NCBI GenBank assembly: GCA_030248135.1
Contig: JASANC010004751.1
Span: forward strand, 124,001-188,000
Source of the DNA: Theristus sp. LFF4_11
Lineage: Eukaryota > Nematoda > Chromadorea > Monhysterida > Xyalidae
Reading direction: 5' to 3'
DNA length: 64,000 nucleotides
Position 1 is the first letter of the stretch, and the number at the start of each line of letters is the position of its first letter. The notes beneath the pieces were generated by a model. It had not been told where the DNA came from, made no database searches, and saw only the letters and a program-made list of their open reading frames with translations. This document shows, in pieces, positions 22,249-33,616 of the stretch. Both the position numbers and the translations under genes were made by a program.

Positions 22249-24461
22249 TAGGGTTAGGGGCTTTGAAAAAAAAAATTTTTCGTTTTTTTAATTTTGGATT
22301 TTTTTAAACTTAAAAAAATTGCATTTTTTTCTACTTTGCTCTGAAAACTCGATTTATGGCATAATTTTTTGAAAGTTCAAACCAAATTTTCTTCCCAACT
22401 TCTTTGTGTGCTTAGGTACATGTCATGTCATTATTTGGTTATTTTGAACGACGTACTCCATGTTTTTCAATTTGGATGACTTCTAGGGTCAATTTTTAGC
22501 GTTGAAAAGACTTGACTGAATTGAAATATCGTTTCGGAATTTGTTGCAACTTAGAACATGTTTTTCAGTCGGTAGGCCATGAGATGAACATGATATCTTG
22601 TTGATTGGCGTATGTTATACTATAGATACTTATTACCCTATAGATGGTATACTATTGGCTAATTATTCATTAGTTGACGAATGAATAATGGGGTTTTTAA
22701 ATTATTTGAATAATACTATTTTGAATAATGAGTAATGGGCTCATTATTCAAATAGTACTATTAATGACGAATGAATAATGCAAACAAAAAGATTGAAAAA
22801 AGATTAAAACAAGTTGCACACGTTGCAAAAATTTGTGTGCTCAGAACACACCTTGATTGACCATACCAACCTCGCATTTTGTGATACCTCCATGAGCATT
22901 GAAAAGTGACAAAAACATGTACATTGACAGGAAGATACTGAAATCTACTTGTAAATTTCCACTGATGGTGCACCAAAACAAACTTCTGAAATTAAAAATG
23001 ACCTCGCGGTTGATTTGTTTTGTTTGTTTATGCAGTGTGTCAAAACTGTATCATGTTTTTTCCGCATTTCAACCTTGGGCCACCTGAAATCTGCATGTTG
23101 CACAACTTGTTTTACACTTTATCCGCGAATTCGTAATAGCTGTGCAAAATTGAACACATTTTTTGAAATCCTGAGTGCATTTTAGTTTGGAAAAGTAAAA
23201 GAATCGTTTAATTTGGTCTTATATAACTCGAGATACAGCCATTTTTGTCCAGAAAATTGAAAAATCAACGAACCCAAAAATGAAAGGAAATCATGCGAGG
23301 GGGTTGTTTTGTATGTGGCATACACACATACGTATGTGAGCAATTATGCACCCCTCACGCGTAAGTCACAAGAGACGATGTTATGTTTCTCTCTGTTGTT
23401 GTTGTGTTTATCTGTGTGCACACACATTTTTTTACGACAAGCAACGGTTAATGGCTATATCTTTTACACCGTTTATCCGTTTGAACTGAAATTTGGATAT
23501 GTTATACCTGAACACCTAACAACTGTTGCCAACTAGTTTTATTCTGAACCGATTAGGAAAGCAGACGTTAGGGCCTTTAGTTATAACTAAACATTTTTTT
23601 CGCTTTTATCAGTGTTGATTTGTTTAAAATTCTGATTTGCACTTGATTCTCTCCGCCATTGATGATTTGCACTTGATTCGATAACTAAAACAGCAATGTG
23701 TTAGGGGAAAAAATGCAGGGTGGCAGGTGAAAGTCAATGAACAATCGTTCATTATTCATTAATCATTTATTATCGTTACAGGAAGACCGCGTGCACAAAA
23801 GTTTCACGCGTTGGGGAAAAGCCGGACACCGAACCAGACACATGACGTCATCCGACGTCTTTCGTCAGCTACCGTAACCCAATTTTGAATTCCCGCGATT
23901 CTGTGAAACGTTTTTCCTATCCCTGTGTGCAAAGGCACAGAGAACGGGGACCAAAATGAAAGATAATACTATCGGCAAATTATTCATGTGAATAATGAAT
24001 AATTTGAAAAATTACGTGAATAATACAATTTGAATAATATATTACTCATTCGTCATTCATTATTCAAATTCAGTGTTTGATGAATGAATTATTCATACCA
24101 TCTCATCTATATGTTATAGGTCTACAATGGAGTTGTGCGATATATTGTTAAACAATTGGAGCGGAGGTGTTCGTCAACGTAATGCATCATTATTAAAACA
24201 GCTGCATCTGCTCCGGTGCTCCTCCTCCATTACACAAGAAAGAAAAAAATGCAAAAACTAAATTGATCATTTTCACCTTATCAAAAGGCTTGGCTTAGGA
24301 TTAGGATTAGGTTTAGGATCAGGAACCTACAACGACTCATTACAAGCAACCTCAGATCAAAAATCAAAAAAATCACTTTTAAGAATGTATACAAATCGTT
24401 GGTCAATACCACATCACACGACCGTTTTTCAGATACCCGATAACATGGCCACATGTTAAAA
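22249..24461 (-). mobile_element. D1: D-family element, inverted, split by insertions
   Basis: Starts TAGGGTTAGGGG at 22249 and follows, on the opposite strand, the sequence of D2 and D4 up to about 22618, then resumes at 24118-24182 and again at about 24396-24461. The 1491-bp insert L splits it at 22619-24109, and a second, smaller insertion lies at about 24182-24395. The distal end is missing. D elements are about 1.05 kb, have ends TAGGGTTAGGGG and its complement, and code for nothing I can see. Confidence 0.85.
22619..24109. mobile_element. L: 1.49-kb insertion with ATTATTCAT-rich ends
   Basis: The insert is flanked by exact 8-bp repeats TATGTTAT (22611-22618, 24110-24117); the uninterrupted site is visible in D4 near 34305. 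Both ends carry many copies of ATTATTCAT-like words in opposite orientation, giving loose inverted ends about 150 bp long, with AGATGGTAT near each tip. Short frames inside are not supported as genes. Confidence 0.85.
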
Positions 24462-24639
24462 TTTAGCGTTTTTCTTTTAAAATTTAAACGAAAAAATATC
24501 ATGGGGGGTGCACCCCCCACAGAAAATTTTGAAAAATGCACCCCCCCCATGGGTGTCCCACGTTACCATAGTTTGGCCCCCCTCACTTTTTGGTTGGCAC
24601 CCCCCCCCCTTCGAAATTTTTTTTGGGCCCACGGTACTG
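24462..24639. repeat. C-family fragment (right end)
   Basis: Ends GGGCCCACGGTACTG, as in C2 and C3, and contains the CACGTTACCATA block and C runs typical of the family. The left part is missing where it abuts D1. Confidence 0.8.
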
Positions 24640-24667
24640 ACCCTTACCCCCCCCCACGTGACGACAC

Positions 24668-25161
24668 TAGGGTTGTTAAACAAAAATCAAAAAAGTGATT
24701 AAAAAAAACAAAAATGCCGATTTTTTTCGAAAAATTTTTCTCTAATATGCGGTTGGCCTGTCTGACAACTATGTCCTAATTCTAATTCTAAATCCTAATT
24801 CTAAGCTAAACATTATTTTGACCTAATCCTAACATAAGCCAAGCCTTTTCAAGAAGGAAGATGCAAGAACAATTGCGTTTTGAACAAGATCTTGTTGGGG
24901 CGTGCACGCGCGCTAGTGGATCCATGAGCATGAGCATGCCGATGCCGTGCGCGTGCGCTTTAGTAATGAAGGTTTAGGATTGAGGTCACCAAAACAAAAT
25001 CTGCAAAGTTCCGCCATACGGGAGTCATTCGGGAGGCGCTTGCTTATCATATGTGGTTCTTCGGACTCCCTGATTGATTTAGCACAACTTTGATTGTTGA
25101 AATTAAAAAAAAAAAATTTTGAAAACAAAAATGACGATTTTTGTTTTTTTAACCAACCCTA
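24668..25161. mobile_element. E3: E-family element, 494 bp
   Basis: Starts TAGGGTTGTTAAAC and ends AACCAACCCTA. It shares with E1 and E2 an inner block containing CCACATATGATA and CGGAACTTTG. Flanks GACGACAC and GACGGTAC agree at six of eight bases, so the duplication is decayed. Non-coding. Confidence 0.8.
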
Positions 25162-26001
25162 GACGGTACCGAAGACGAGGGGGTGGGGGGTACACCCCTC
25201 AGAGCACCCGAGACCTCCGGGGGGTCACGCGACACCCACCCCCCAAAACCTGACACTGGACCACCCACACCCAGTACCGTGGGCCCAAAAAAATTTTCGA
25301 AGGGGGGGTATGGTGCCCAGTACCGTGGGCCCAAAACAATTTTCGAAGGGGGGTATGGTGCCGTGGGGGGGGGGGGTGCCGACCAAAAAGTGAGGGGGGG
25401 TCCAACCTATGGTAACGTGGGACCCCCCCATGGGGGTCCCATGGGGGGTGCATTTTTTCAAAATTTTCTGTGGGGGGGTCCACCCCCCACCCCCCCCCAT
25501 GATAATTTTTCGCTTAAATTTTGAAGGAAAAACGCTAAATTTTGCTGCAAAATCGTTGAAATTACAATGAAGATAGTCAAGTTATCATATATTCAGCTTA
25601 TATTATAGACTTTATAGACAAAAAAATCATGATTTTCGAAAAAATTTTAGGGTGCTCGGAAAATTTTGGGGGGGTCTCCGCCAGACAAAATTTCATGGGG
25701 GGTGTGGGGGGGGGGGTGTCGGCCAAATTTTCGAGGGGGGGGGTCCGATGGGGGGGGGTGCCCGGTTTTAGGGGGGGTGGCACGGTGCCCCCCCCCCCCC
25801 CCCCCCTCGCCCACGGTAGGTGCCGTGGGGGGTTGGGGGGTGCCGACCAAAAAGTGAGGGGGGGGGTCCAAACTATGGTAACGTGGGACCCCCCCCCCCC
25901 ACACCAAGGGGGTGCATTTTTTCAAAATTTTCTGTTGGGGGGGTCCATTCCCCAGTAGCGAAAGTGCGGGGGGTGCGGGGTCCACCCCAGTACCGTGGGC
26001 G
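25162..26001. repeat. B- and C-family fragments with long G runs
   Basis: A B-type left end (25164) leads into a C-type left end (CAGTACCGTGGGCCC at about 25269) that is itself duplicated as a tandem of about 48 bp. C sequence continues to about 25830, including G/C runs above ten bases, and another C left end starts at 25988. Frames reported here are Gly/Pro translations of homopolymers. Confidence 0.75.
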
Positions 26002-26534
26002 CAGTAGCGAAAGTGCGGGGGGGGGGGGGGGGGGGGGGTCCACCCCCCCCCTCAGCCGAAAATCCTGCCCGTGCACGGGCAGAGACCCGTGGACCCCCTC
26101 TCCCCCTTTACCTCGACACGGGTACTAGACTCCCCCCCCACCCCCCTCCGCGAGAAAACACGGGATCGCACCCCCCCTCACGGTGGTCAATATCATCTCA
26201 ATTTTTTCCAAAAATACCGTAATTTTTGCATTTTTCTTGACGTTTGTGTCTGTCCCTGCATAGATTTTGTTGTTTCTGACCAAACAAGCAGCTTGTTTGC
26301 ACAAAATATTCTGTATTTTACAAGAATTTCTGCGTTTTTCTGAGGCAAAAATTTGGTATTACCCGTGCGATCCCGTGTACCCCCCCCCCCTCACGAAATT
26401 TTTCTGCCAGTGCACCCCCCCCTCAGGAAAATTTGCTGCCCGTGCACCCCCCCTCACCGAGAAGGCACCTGACCCCCCTCCCTCTAAAATAAGGCAAACA
26501 CCCCCCCTCACCCGAGGTCCCGCTTTCGCTACTG
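26002..26534. mobile_element. H1: intact hAT-like element in a C element
   Basis: 533 bp, ends CAGTAGCGAAAG and CTTTCGCTACTG, flanked by exact 8-bp repeats CGTGGGCG (25994-26001, 26535-26542). A G run of about 20 bases follows the left end. The inner part is nearly the same as H2 at 7989. Its host is the left end of a C element. Confidence 0.92.
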
Positions 26535-26565
26535 CGTGGGCGGGGGGGGGGGTGGGGGGTACACC

Positions 26566-27270
26566 TAGGGTTGTTAAAAAAAACCAAAAATCGTCATTTT
26601 TGTTTTTTTTTAAATTTTTCTTTAAATTTCAAAAATCAAAGTTGTGCTAAATCAATTAGGGAGTTCGAAGAACCACATATGATATGCAAGCGCCTCCGGA
26701 ATGACTCTCGTATGGCGGAACTTTGGAGATTTTGTTTTGGTGACCTCAATTACCCCTTTTCCAAACCGTTACCATACCTCTTCTAGTGTTTTGACCCCCA
26801 AAACGTCACTAATTGTCCCCAGCCCAAGTAAAATACACATACCGGCTTGATGTGTTTCTGATGGCTCAATTCTGATGATGTGTCACGACGGCAGGACACG
26901 AAACGGCAACCAGACAACGTAACGCTTCCAAACGGAGCAGCTCGGACGCTCAAATTTAGATTGCGAGGCGAATCGTCACCTTAACTGCATCGGAAATGGT
27001 AAGCCAACCTTTGGGACGCTCAAAAACTTCATCGCAGATGTTGTTGAAGCCTGAAATCAGTCGGTAAAACGGTCCAAAATCGACCGCTAAAGGTTTTACG
27101 AGGTAATATCAAAGAAAATTTTTGTTGAACTTTCAAAAAATTGTGCCAAAATTGAGGATTTTAAAGCATATTAGAAGAAAATTTTTCGAATTTTTTTTTA
27201 AAATTGGCATTTTTGTTTTTTTTAATCATTTTTTTAAAAAACAAATTTTGATTTTTGTTTAACAACCCTA
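26566..27270. mobile_element. E1: intact E-family element, 705 bp
   Basis: Ends TAGGGTTGTTAAA and TTTAACAACCCTA, flanked by exact 8-bp repeats GGTACACC (26558-26565, 27271-27278). It is inserted in C-family sequence. The same 8-bp target was used by D4 at 33661, which is also within a C element. Confidence 0.93.
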
Positions 27271-27398
27271 GGTACACCCAGTACCGTGGGCGAGGGGGGG
27301 TGGGGGGGGGGGTACACCCCCCAGAGCACCAGAGACCGTCGGGTGGGGGGGGGGGGGGGGCACCGTGCCACCCACCCCCCCTAAAACCGGGCACCCCC

Positions 27399-28329
27399 CA
27401 TAGTTGTTCCAGAGCCGAGGGGTTGGGGGGGGCCGATATAGATAGCTGGAGCAAATTTTCTAAATAGATAGATAGCTGGAAAATTTTGGGGGGGCCGCGG
27501 GGGGGGGCATGTGACTTTGGGGGGCCGGTCAAAATTTTGAAGTTTGATAGATAGATAGCTAAAACGCTAAAAAGCTATAAAAACAGCAAAATAATGCTAA
27601 AATTACACTAAAAATCAAGTATAAACGCGTATTTTACCTAAAATTAGCGAAATTTTCAAGAATTACGAGCAAAAATGGTCAATTTTGGTCAAAAATTGAC
27701 TTATTTTATGTCTTAGAAGACAAAAATTTTCAGATAGGTAGCTGGCTGAAAAATTTTTTTAGATAGATACCGTATTACCTCTATTAAACCCCCCCCAAAA
27801 ATTAAACCCCCCCCAAAAATAAACCCCCACCCCCTCGACAAGTTTCCAAATAATCCCCCCCCCCCCAAAATAATCCCCCATGGGGGATTATTGAAACCTG
27901 TTTGAAACACATACCCAGCGAATTCAGTGGCTGGTTGCAGTGAAAATGATGAAATTGTGCTACCAAAGGCCCCAAATGGATGAGTTAATGGTAATTTCAT
28001 TACAAAAGGCTGTTGTAAAAGGAAATTTCTATGTAGAATAGAAGTTTCTGCGACTTCCTTCCTGCCATGGAAGGTATTTTTGCCATTTTGCCCACTCCTA
28101 AAAATGGTTTCCAAATAAACCCCCCCCCAAAAAATAAAGCCCCCCCCCCAAAAAAAATAAACCCCCACCCCCAGAAGTCGCTGAAGAAATAAATCCCCAT
28201 GGGGGTTTATTAGAGGTAATACGGTAATAGCTGAGCCGAAAAAACCTGTTTGATAGAGATAGATTCGAAAATTTTTGGGGGGGGCCGCCACCCCCGCCCC
28301 CCAGGCCCCCCCCCCCTAGAACAACTATG
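27399..28329. mobile_element. F1: F-family element interrupted by G3
   Basis: Starts CATAGTTGTTCC and ends GAACAACTATG. G3 lies inside at 27770-28224. Flanks agree at six of eight bases if the element starts with the A of ATAGTT, so the duplication is not clean and the exact ends are approximate. Confidence 0.75.
27770..28224. mobile_element. G3: TA-inserted element with visible empty site
   Basis: 455 bp, ends CCGTATTACC and GGTAATACGG, with TA on each side (27768-27769, 28225-28226). The uninterrupted target is present in F2 on the opposite strand near 28845 and has a single TA there, so TA was duplicated on insertion. Inner sequence is close to G2 and G4. Confidence 0.93.
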
Positions 28330-28479
28330 ACCCTCCCCATCGGACCCCCCCTCGAATATTTGGCCGACACCCCCCCACACCCCCCATGAAATTTTGTCTG
28401 GCGGAGACCCCCCATAATTTTCCGTACACCCTAAATTTTTTTTCGAAAATCATGATTTTTTGTCTATAACATAGTTGCT

Positions 28480-28748
28480 TTGCCTACATTACTAAACCAA
28501 AGCCAAGTTTACAGTCTGTTTTGTTGTTTAGTTCGGTTTCAATGAAGTCGTTGTAGGTTCCTAATCCTAAGCCCAATCCTAATCCTAATGAAGTCGTTGT
28601 AGGTTCCTAATCCTAAACCTAATCCTAATCCTAAGTGAAGCCTTTTTAACAAAGTGAAAGTGCCTTGATTGACAGCTTTGTTGAAGGGGTGAAACATTGG
28701 GATCAGGGATCAGCTCCAGCTCCGGTTTAGCTTTGTAGTTTTACGAAC
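28480..28748. repeat. short AATCCTA-rich direct repeats
   Basis: The unit GAAGTCGTTGTAGGTTCCT followed by AATCCTAA-type words occurs twice (about 28543 and 28590). A complementary copy is at 24285-24345 inside the smaller insertion of D1. The words resemble but are not a telomere array. Confidence 0.65.
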
Positions 28749-29829
28749 ATAGTTGTTCTAGGGGGGGGGGGCTGGGGGGGCCGGCCCCCCCCAAAAAATT
28801 TTCGAATCTATCTCTACCAAACAGGTTTTTTTGGCTCAGCTATTATCTATCTGAAAAATTTTCTTAGCCAGCTATCTATCTAAAAAAAATTTGTCTTCGA
28901 AGACATAAAATGAGTCAATTTTTGACCAAAATTGACCATTTTTGCTCGTAATTCTTGAAAATTTTGCTAATTTCAGGCAAAATACGCGTTTATACTTGAT
29001 TTTTAGTCTATTTTTAACATTATTTTGCTGTTTTTATAGCTTTTTAGCGTTTTAGCTATCTATCTATCAAACTTCAAAATTTTGACCGGCCCCCCAAAGT
29101 CACATGCCCCTAGGGTTGTTAAACAAACATGAAATTTAAAAAAAAGTGATTAAAAAAAAACAAAAATGCCGATTTTTTTTTTTTTTAAATTCGAAAAAAT
29201 TTTCTCTAATATGCTCTGAAAACCTCAATTTTGGCACAATTTTTCGAAAGTTCAACAAAAATTTTCTTTGATTATACCTCGTAAAACCTTTAGCAGTCGA
29301 TTTTGGGCCGTTTTACCGACTGATTTTAGGCTTCGACAACATCTGCGATGAAGTTTTTGAGCGTCCCAAAGCTTAGCCTACCATTTCCGATGCAGATAAG
29401 GTGACGATTAGCCTCGCAGAGCGTCCGATTGTGCTCGCTGCACCGTTTGCAAGCGCCACGTTGTCTGGTTGCTGCTTCGTGTCGTGTCGTCGCGACACCA
29501 TCAGAAGAATTGATCGAATTTCAAGGCGGTATGTTTGTCTTCACTTTAGCATTAGCTTAGCTGGGGACAATTAGTGACGTTTTGGAGGTCAAAACACAAG
29601 AAGAGGCATGGTGACGGTTTGGAAAAGGGGTAATTGAGGTCACCAAAACAAAATCTGCAAAGTTCCGCCATACGGGTGTCATTCGGGAGGCGCTTGCATA
29701 TCATATGTGGTTCTTCGGACTCCCTGATTGATTTAGCACAACTTTGATTTTTGAAATTTTTTTAAAAAAAAATTTAAAAAAAACAAAAAACAAAAATGAC
29801 GATTTTTGTTTTTTTTAACAACCCTACAG

Positions 29830-31465
29830 CCGTACCGTGGGCGGGGGGGGTGGGGGGGGTCCACCCCCCCCCGGGCCCCCGCGCCCGTCGGGTGGGGGGG
29901 GGGGGGGCGGGCGGGCACCGTGCCACCCCCCCCCCTAAAACCGGGCACCCCCCCCATCGTACCCCCCCCTCGAAAATTTGGCCGACACCCCCCCCACCCC
30001 CCCATGAAATTTTGTCTGGCGGACACCCCCCCCCCCCCCAAAAATTTTAGGCACACCCGAAAAATTTTTTCGAAAAACATGATTTTTTGTCTATAAAGTC
30101 CATAATATAAGCTGAATATATGATAACTTGACCATCTTCATTGTAATTTCAACGATTTTGCAGCAAAATTTAGCGTTTTTCCTTCAAAATTTAAGCGAAA
30201 AATTATCATGGGGGGGGTGGGGGGGTGTAGGGTTAGGGGAAAAAAAAAATCCGGATTTTTTTTTTAAATTAAAAAAATTTTTTTTTTTTTTTAAAAAAAT
30301 TTTTTTTACAAGTTAGGTTTGTTCGAAGCGTCTCGTCGAGCTGAGTTCATCTAGACTATTTTCAGAACGATCCGGAAAACTATAAGAGCGAAAATCGTGT
30401 TTTATTGAAATTATGTCCATTTCATAGAGGGAAAGTTGCATTTTCAACAGTAAAACAGGACAATTTTCGACGTGTACTTGAATATTGAACCGTTCTTAGT
30501 TGTTCCTCTTTAGAAAATTACCAAAATTTGACTGTGTTCAAAAATTCCTGTTTGCTGTAGCTAAGTCGGCAACCCCTGTCGACCCGGTCGCCCCCCCCCC
30601 CCAAGACACTTACTTTCAGGTTCAACCAGCTGTGCTATCTGCCACATGGCGAGAGCCCACTCTTCAAATCATCGTATCGAAAACACGTACCATGATTTCG
30701 CGATCACGTTGCGGGCAACTGACAGACGCAAGTTTAACACGTTAGTTTAGCTCAGCACGCAAGTTTTAACATGTGGCCATGTTATCGGGTATCTGAAAAA
30801 CGGTCGTGTGATGTGGTATTAACCAACATCTCCGCTCCAATTGTTTAGCAATATATCGCACAACTCCATTGTGGACCTATAACATACGCCAATCAACAAA
30901 ATATCATGTTCATCTCATGGCCTACCACCGACTGAAAAAACATGTTCTAAGTTGCAAGAAAACGATTTCTGAAACGATATTTCAATTCAGTTAAGTCATT
31001 TCAACGCTAAAAATTGACTCTAGAAGTCATCCAAATCGAAAAACATGGAGTACGTCGGTCAAAATGACCAAATAATGACATGTACCTAAGCACACAAAGA
31101 AGTTGGGAAGAAAATTTGGTTTGAACTTTCAAAAAATTATGCCATAAATCGAATTTTCAGAGCAAAGTAGAAGAAAAATTTTTCAAATTTTTTTTTAAGT
31201 TTGAAAAAAAAAATCCAAATTTTTTTTTTAAAAAAAAAACGAAAAAAAAAATAATAAAAAAATTTTTTTTTCAAAGCCCCTAACCCTAGGGGGGTGGACC
31301 CCCCCCCCACAGAAAATTTTGAAAAAATGCACCCCCCCCCATGGGACCCCCCTGGGGGGGGTCCCACGTTACCATAGGTTGGACCCCCCCCTCACTTTTT
31401 GGTCGGCACCCCCCCCACGGTACCATACCCCCCCCCTCGAAATTTTTTTTGGGCCCACGGTACTG
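29830..31465. mobile_element. C2: C-family element in the tip of E2, split by D2
   Basis: Starts CCGTACCGTGGGCG (one change from the family start) and ends CCCACGGTACTG. Flanks are CCCTACAG (29822-29829) and CCCTACAT (31466-31473), seven of eight bases the same. D2 lies within it. Confidence 0.85.
30228..31288. mobile_element. D2: intact D-family element in C2
   Basis: 1061 bp, ends TAGGGTTAGGGG and CCCCTAACCCTA, flanked by exact 8-bp repeats GGGGGGTG (30220-30227, 31289-31296). Tips are followed by poly-A/T blocks. The inner 800 bp is nearly the same as D4 and has no long frame. Confidence 0.93.
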
Positions 31466-31651
31466 CCCTACATGCCCCCCCCGCGGCCCCCCCAAAATTT
31501 TCCAGCTATCTATCTATTTAGAAAATTTGCTCCAGCTATCTATATCGGCCCCCCCCAATAACAGTAAAACAGGACAATTTTCGACGTGTACTTGAATATT
31601 GAGCCGTTCTTAGTTGTTCCTCTTTAGAAAATTACCAAAATTAGACTGTGT

Positions 31652-33402
31652 CAGTAGGGGTGGTAAAAAACGGTTTTTTTCAAATCCATGTATATAAAAC
31701 GGTTTTTTATACCGCGTCCGGTTCTTTATACCCGGTTTTTTTACCGACCCAGTATTTGAAGAATCTTGTGATTGCGACAATTTCTGGTACTCTGATTTTA
31801 CGCAAACCGCTGAATAATGAGTAAAAGACCACAATTCTAGCCAGAAACTGTATGTGTTTCAATGGAAACGTATTCCAATCTTGATTTTATTTGAATCGGT
31901 GGTGCTTAGAGAGAATGCAGCATCAGAAAATTTATCAGATGCGAGTTTAAAACAAAAAAACTAACGCAAGACAGATTGATATTTGAAACAGCAAGGAATG
32001 TGATACATGCAAATCAATTGAACTGACACGATCGAGAGATATGTAACTGCACAACAATTTCACCGCGTTTCTATATAAAAGATCACCGAAAGACAAAAAG
32101 AATCACGAACCCGCACAGACGAAAGAAGTGAACCAAGAACAAAATTGAAAGAGCAAAAAAATCAGATGGAGATTCGGGTCACTATCACCAGTACAACAGC
32201 ACGACGACATCACCAACAAAACTTTGAGCAATTTCCGAGTTCAAAGACACAAAATTTCAGGAAATTTGACTGAATAGATATTAGCCATTCACCCGATTTT
32301 TGTCTATTCATCATCATCATCATGAGTATCATCAATGCAGCCGTCACCATCATCATCAGTGAAGTCGTCATCAGAGCTGTCCACACAATTTGCCGATGCA
32401 AGCGCAGCAATGTTCTCAGTGGCAGCAGCTGACGCTGCCGACGGGGACTGCGAATCCGTGCTGTCGCAGTTTGACAGCAACGATTCCGTGCTGTTGCCAG
32501 CAACACTTGACACGGGTCTCAGGGTGCTTTATTTATACCAAGAGCGTGAATTGGGTTCTCCGGAACATCAAGTTATGAAGTGGCGAAAATGAAAATTGAA
32601 ATGGATATGCGGAATACAGTGCATTTTGAGTGATTTCAAAAATTGAAATTTGGGTCCTTCGGCGGTATAAAAAACCGGAAAAAAACCAAAATTTACGCGG
32701 TAAAATATCGGTAATTTATTTTGGCCATTTTTTGGCGCTGGTATAAAAAACCGTTTTTTATACCGTTTTTTATACCGAAAAAAACCGTTTTTTATACCGA
32801 CCCACCCCTATGTGTCAGTACCGAAGACGAGGGGGGGTGGGGGGGGTACACCCCCCCCCAGAGCACCCGAGACCTCCGCGTGGGGGGGGGGGGGGGGGGC
32901 GGGGTCACGCGACCCCCACCCCCCAAAACCTGACACTGGACCATCCACCCCCCCCCCCCCCCTCGAAATTTCCTTCCCACCCCCCCCCCCCCCCCCCCCC
33001 CCCTAGATGGACCTAAGTAACAGTGACACCCCCCAAAAATTTTCTCGGACCACCCAAAAATCATGAATTTTTGCTCAAAAATCATGATTTTTTGTCTTTA
33101 AAGTCCATAATATAAGCTAAATATATGATAACTTGACATTCTTCATTGTAATTTCAAAGATTTTGCAGCAAAATTTAGCGTTTTTCCTTCAAAATTTAAG
33201 CCAAAAAATCTCATGGGTGGGGTGGGGGGTGTGCACCCCCCCCAGAAAATTTTCTACAATAGTGCACCCCCCCCCCCCATGGCCCACGCCTGGGGGGGTG
33301 TCACTGTACCATGACTGACACCCCCCACTGAAAAATTTTCGGCACCCCCCCCCACGTGACGACACCCCCCCCCTCGAAAATTTGCTTTCGCCTTCGGTAC
33401 TG
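31652..33402. mobile_element. B3: B-family element in D3, split by element A
   Basis: Starts CAG at 31652, is interrupted by A after three bases, continues from 32816 and ends CCTTCGGTACTG. Exact 8-bp repeats GACTGTGT flank it (31644-31651, 33403-33410). Without A it is about 590 bp. It contains C runs above 15 bases. Confidence 0.9.
31655..32810. mobile_element. A: 1156-bp hAT-like element in the tip of B3
   Basis: Ends TAGGGGTGGTAAAAAACGG and CCGACCCACCCCTA, flanked by exact 8-bp repeats TGTGTCAG (31647-31654, 32811-32818). Inside, the minus strand has a 69-codon frame rich in Asp and Ser (32513-32304) about 25 bp downstream of TATAAATA (near 32535). It does not resemble a transposase; the element is probably non-autonomous. 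Confidence 0.9.
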
Positions 33403-33616
33403 GACTGTGTTCAAAAATTCCTGTTTGCTGTAGCTAAGTCGGCAACCCCTGTCGTCGCCCCCCCCCAAGACACTTACTTTCAGGTTCAACCAGCTATATT
33501 ATCTGCCACATGGCGAGAGCCCACTCTTCAAATCATCGTATCGAAAACACGTACCATGATTTCGCTCGCGATCACGTTGCGGGCAACTGACAGACGCAAG
33601 TTTAACACGTTAGTTT

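Larger units (their letters stand above)
27279..28470. repeat. C6 element carrying F1 and G3
   Basis: Starts CAGTACCGTGGGCG directly after the E1 target repeat. Its sequence breaks at about 27398, where F1 is inserted, and resumes near 28330 with the ATCGGACC block and the inner C-family part. The right end is missing. Confidence 0.75.
29111..31470. mobile_element. E2: E-family element in F2, split by C2
   Basis: Starts TAGGGTTGTTAAAC. The E sequence runs to 29829, then C2 intervenes, and the last bases CCCTA lie at 31466-31470. Exact 8-bp repeats CATGCCCC flank it (29103-29110, 31471-31478). Without C2 and its target repeat it is about 720 bp, like E1. Confidence 0.85.
28749..31557. mobile_element. 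F2: F-family element, outer host of a four-level nest
   Basis: Left part 28749-29110 with start CATAGTTGTTC; right part 31471-31557 with the expected continuation (CGCGGCCCCCCCAAAATT and the GATAGATAGC arm on the other strand). E2 splits it. The right tip is missing where D3 sequence begins. Confidence 0.8.

Noticed and set aside
24297..24345. GGATTAGGATTAGG repeats as a telomere-derived insertion
   Set aside because: Very short, irregular, and also present as part of a dispersed repeat near 28555.
30228..31288. TTAGGG-like words at D-element ends and AATCCTAA arrays near 28555 as telomere repeats
   Set aside because: There are only one or two units at each place, and at D elements they are the tips bounded by 8-bp target repeats.
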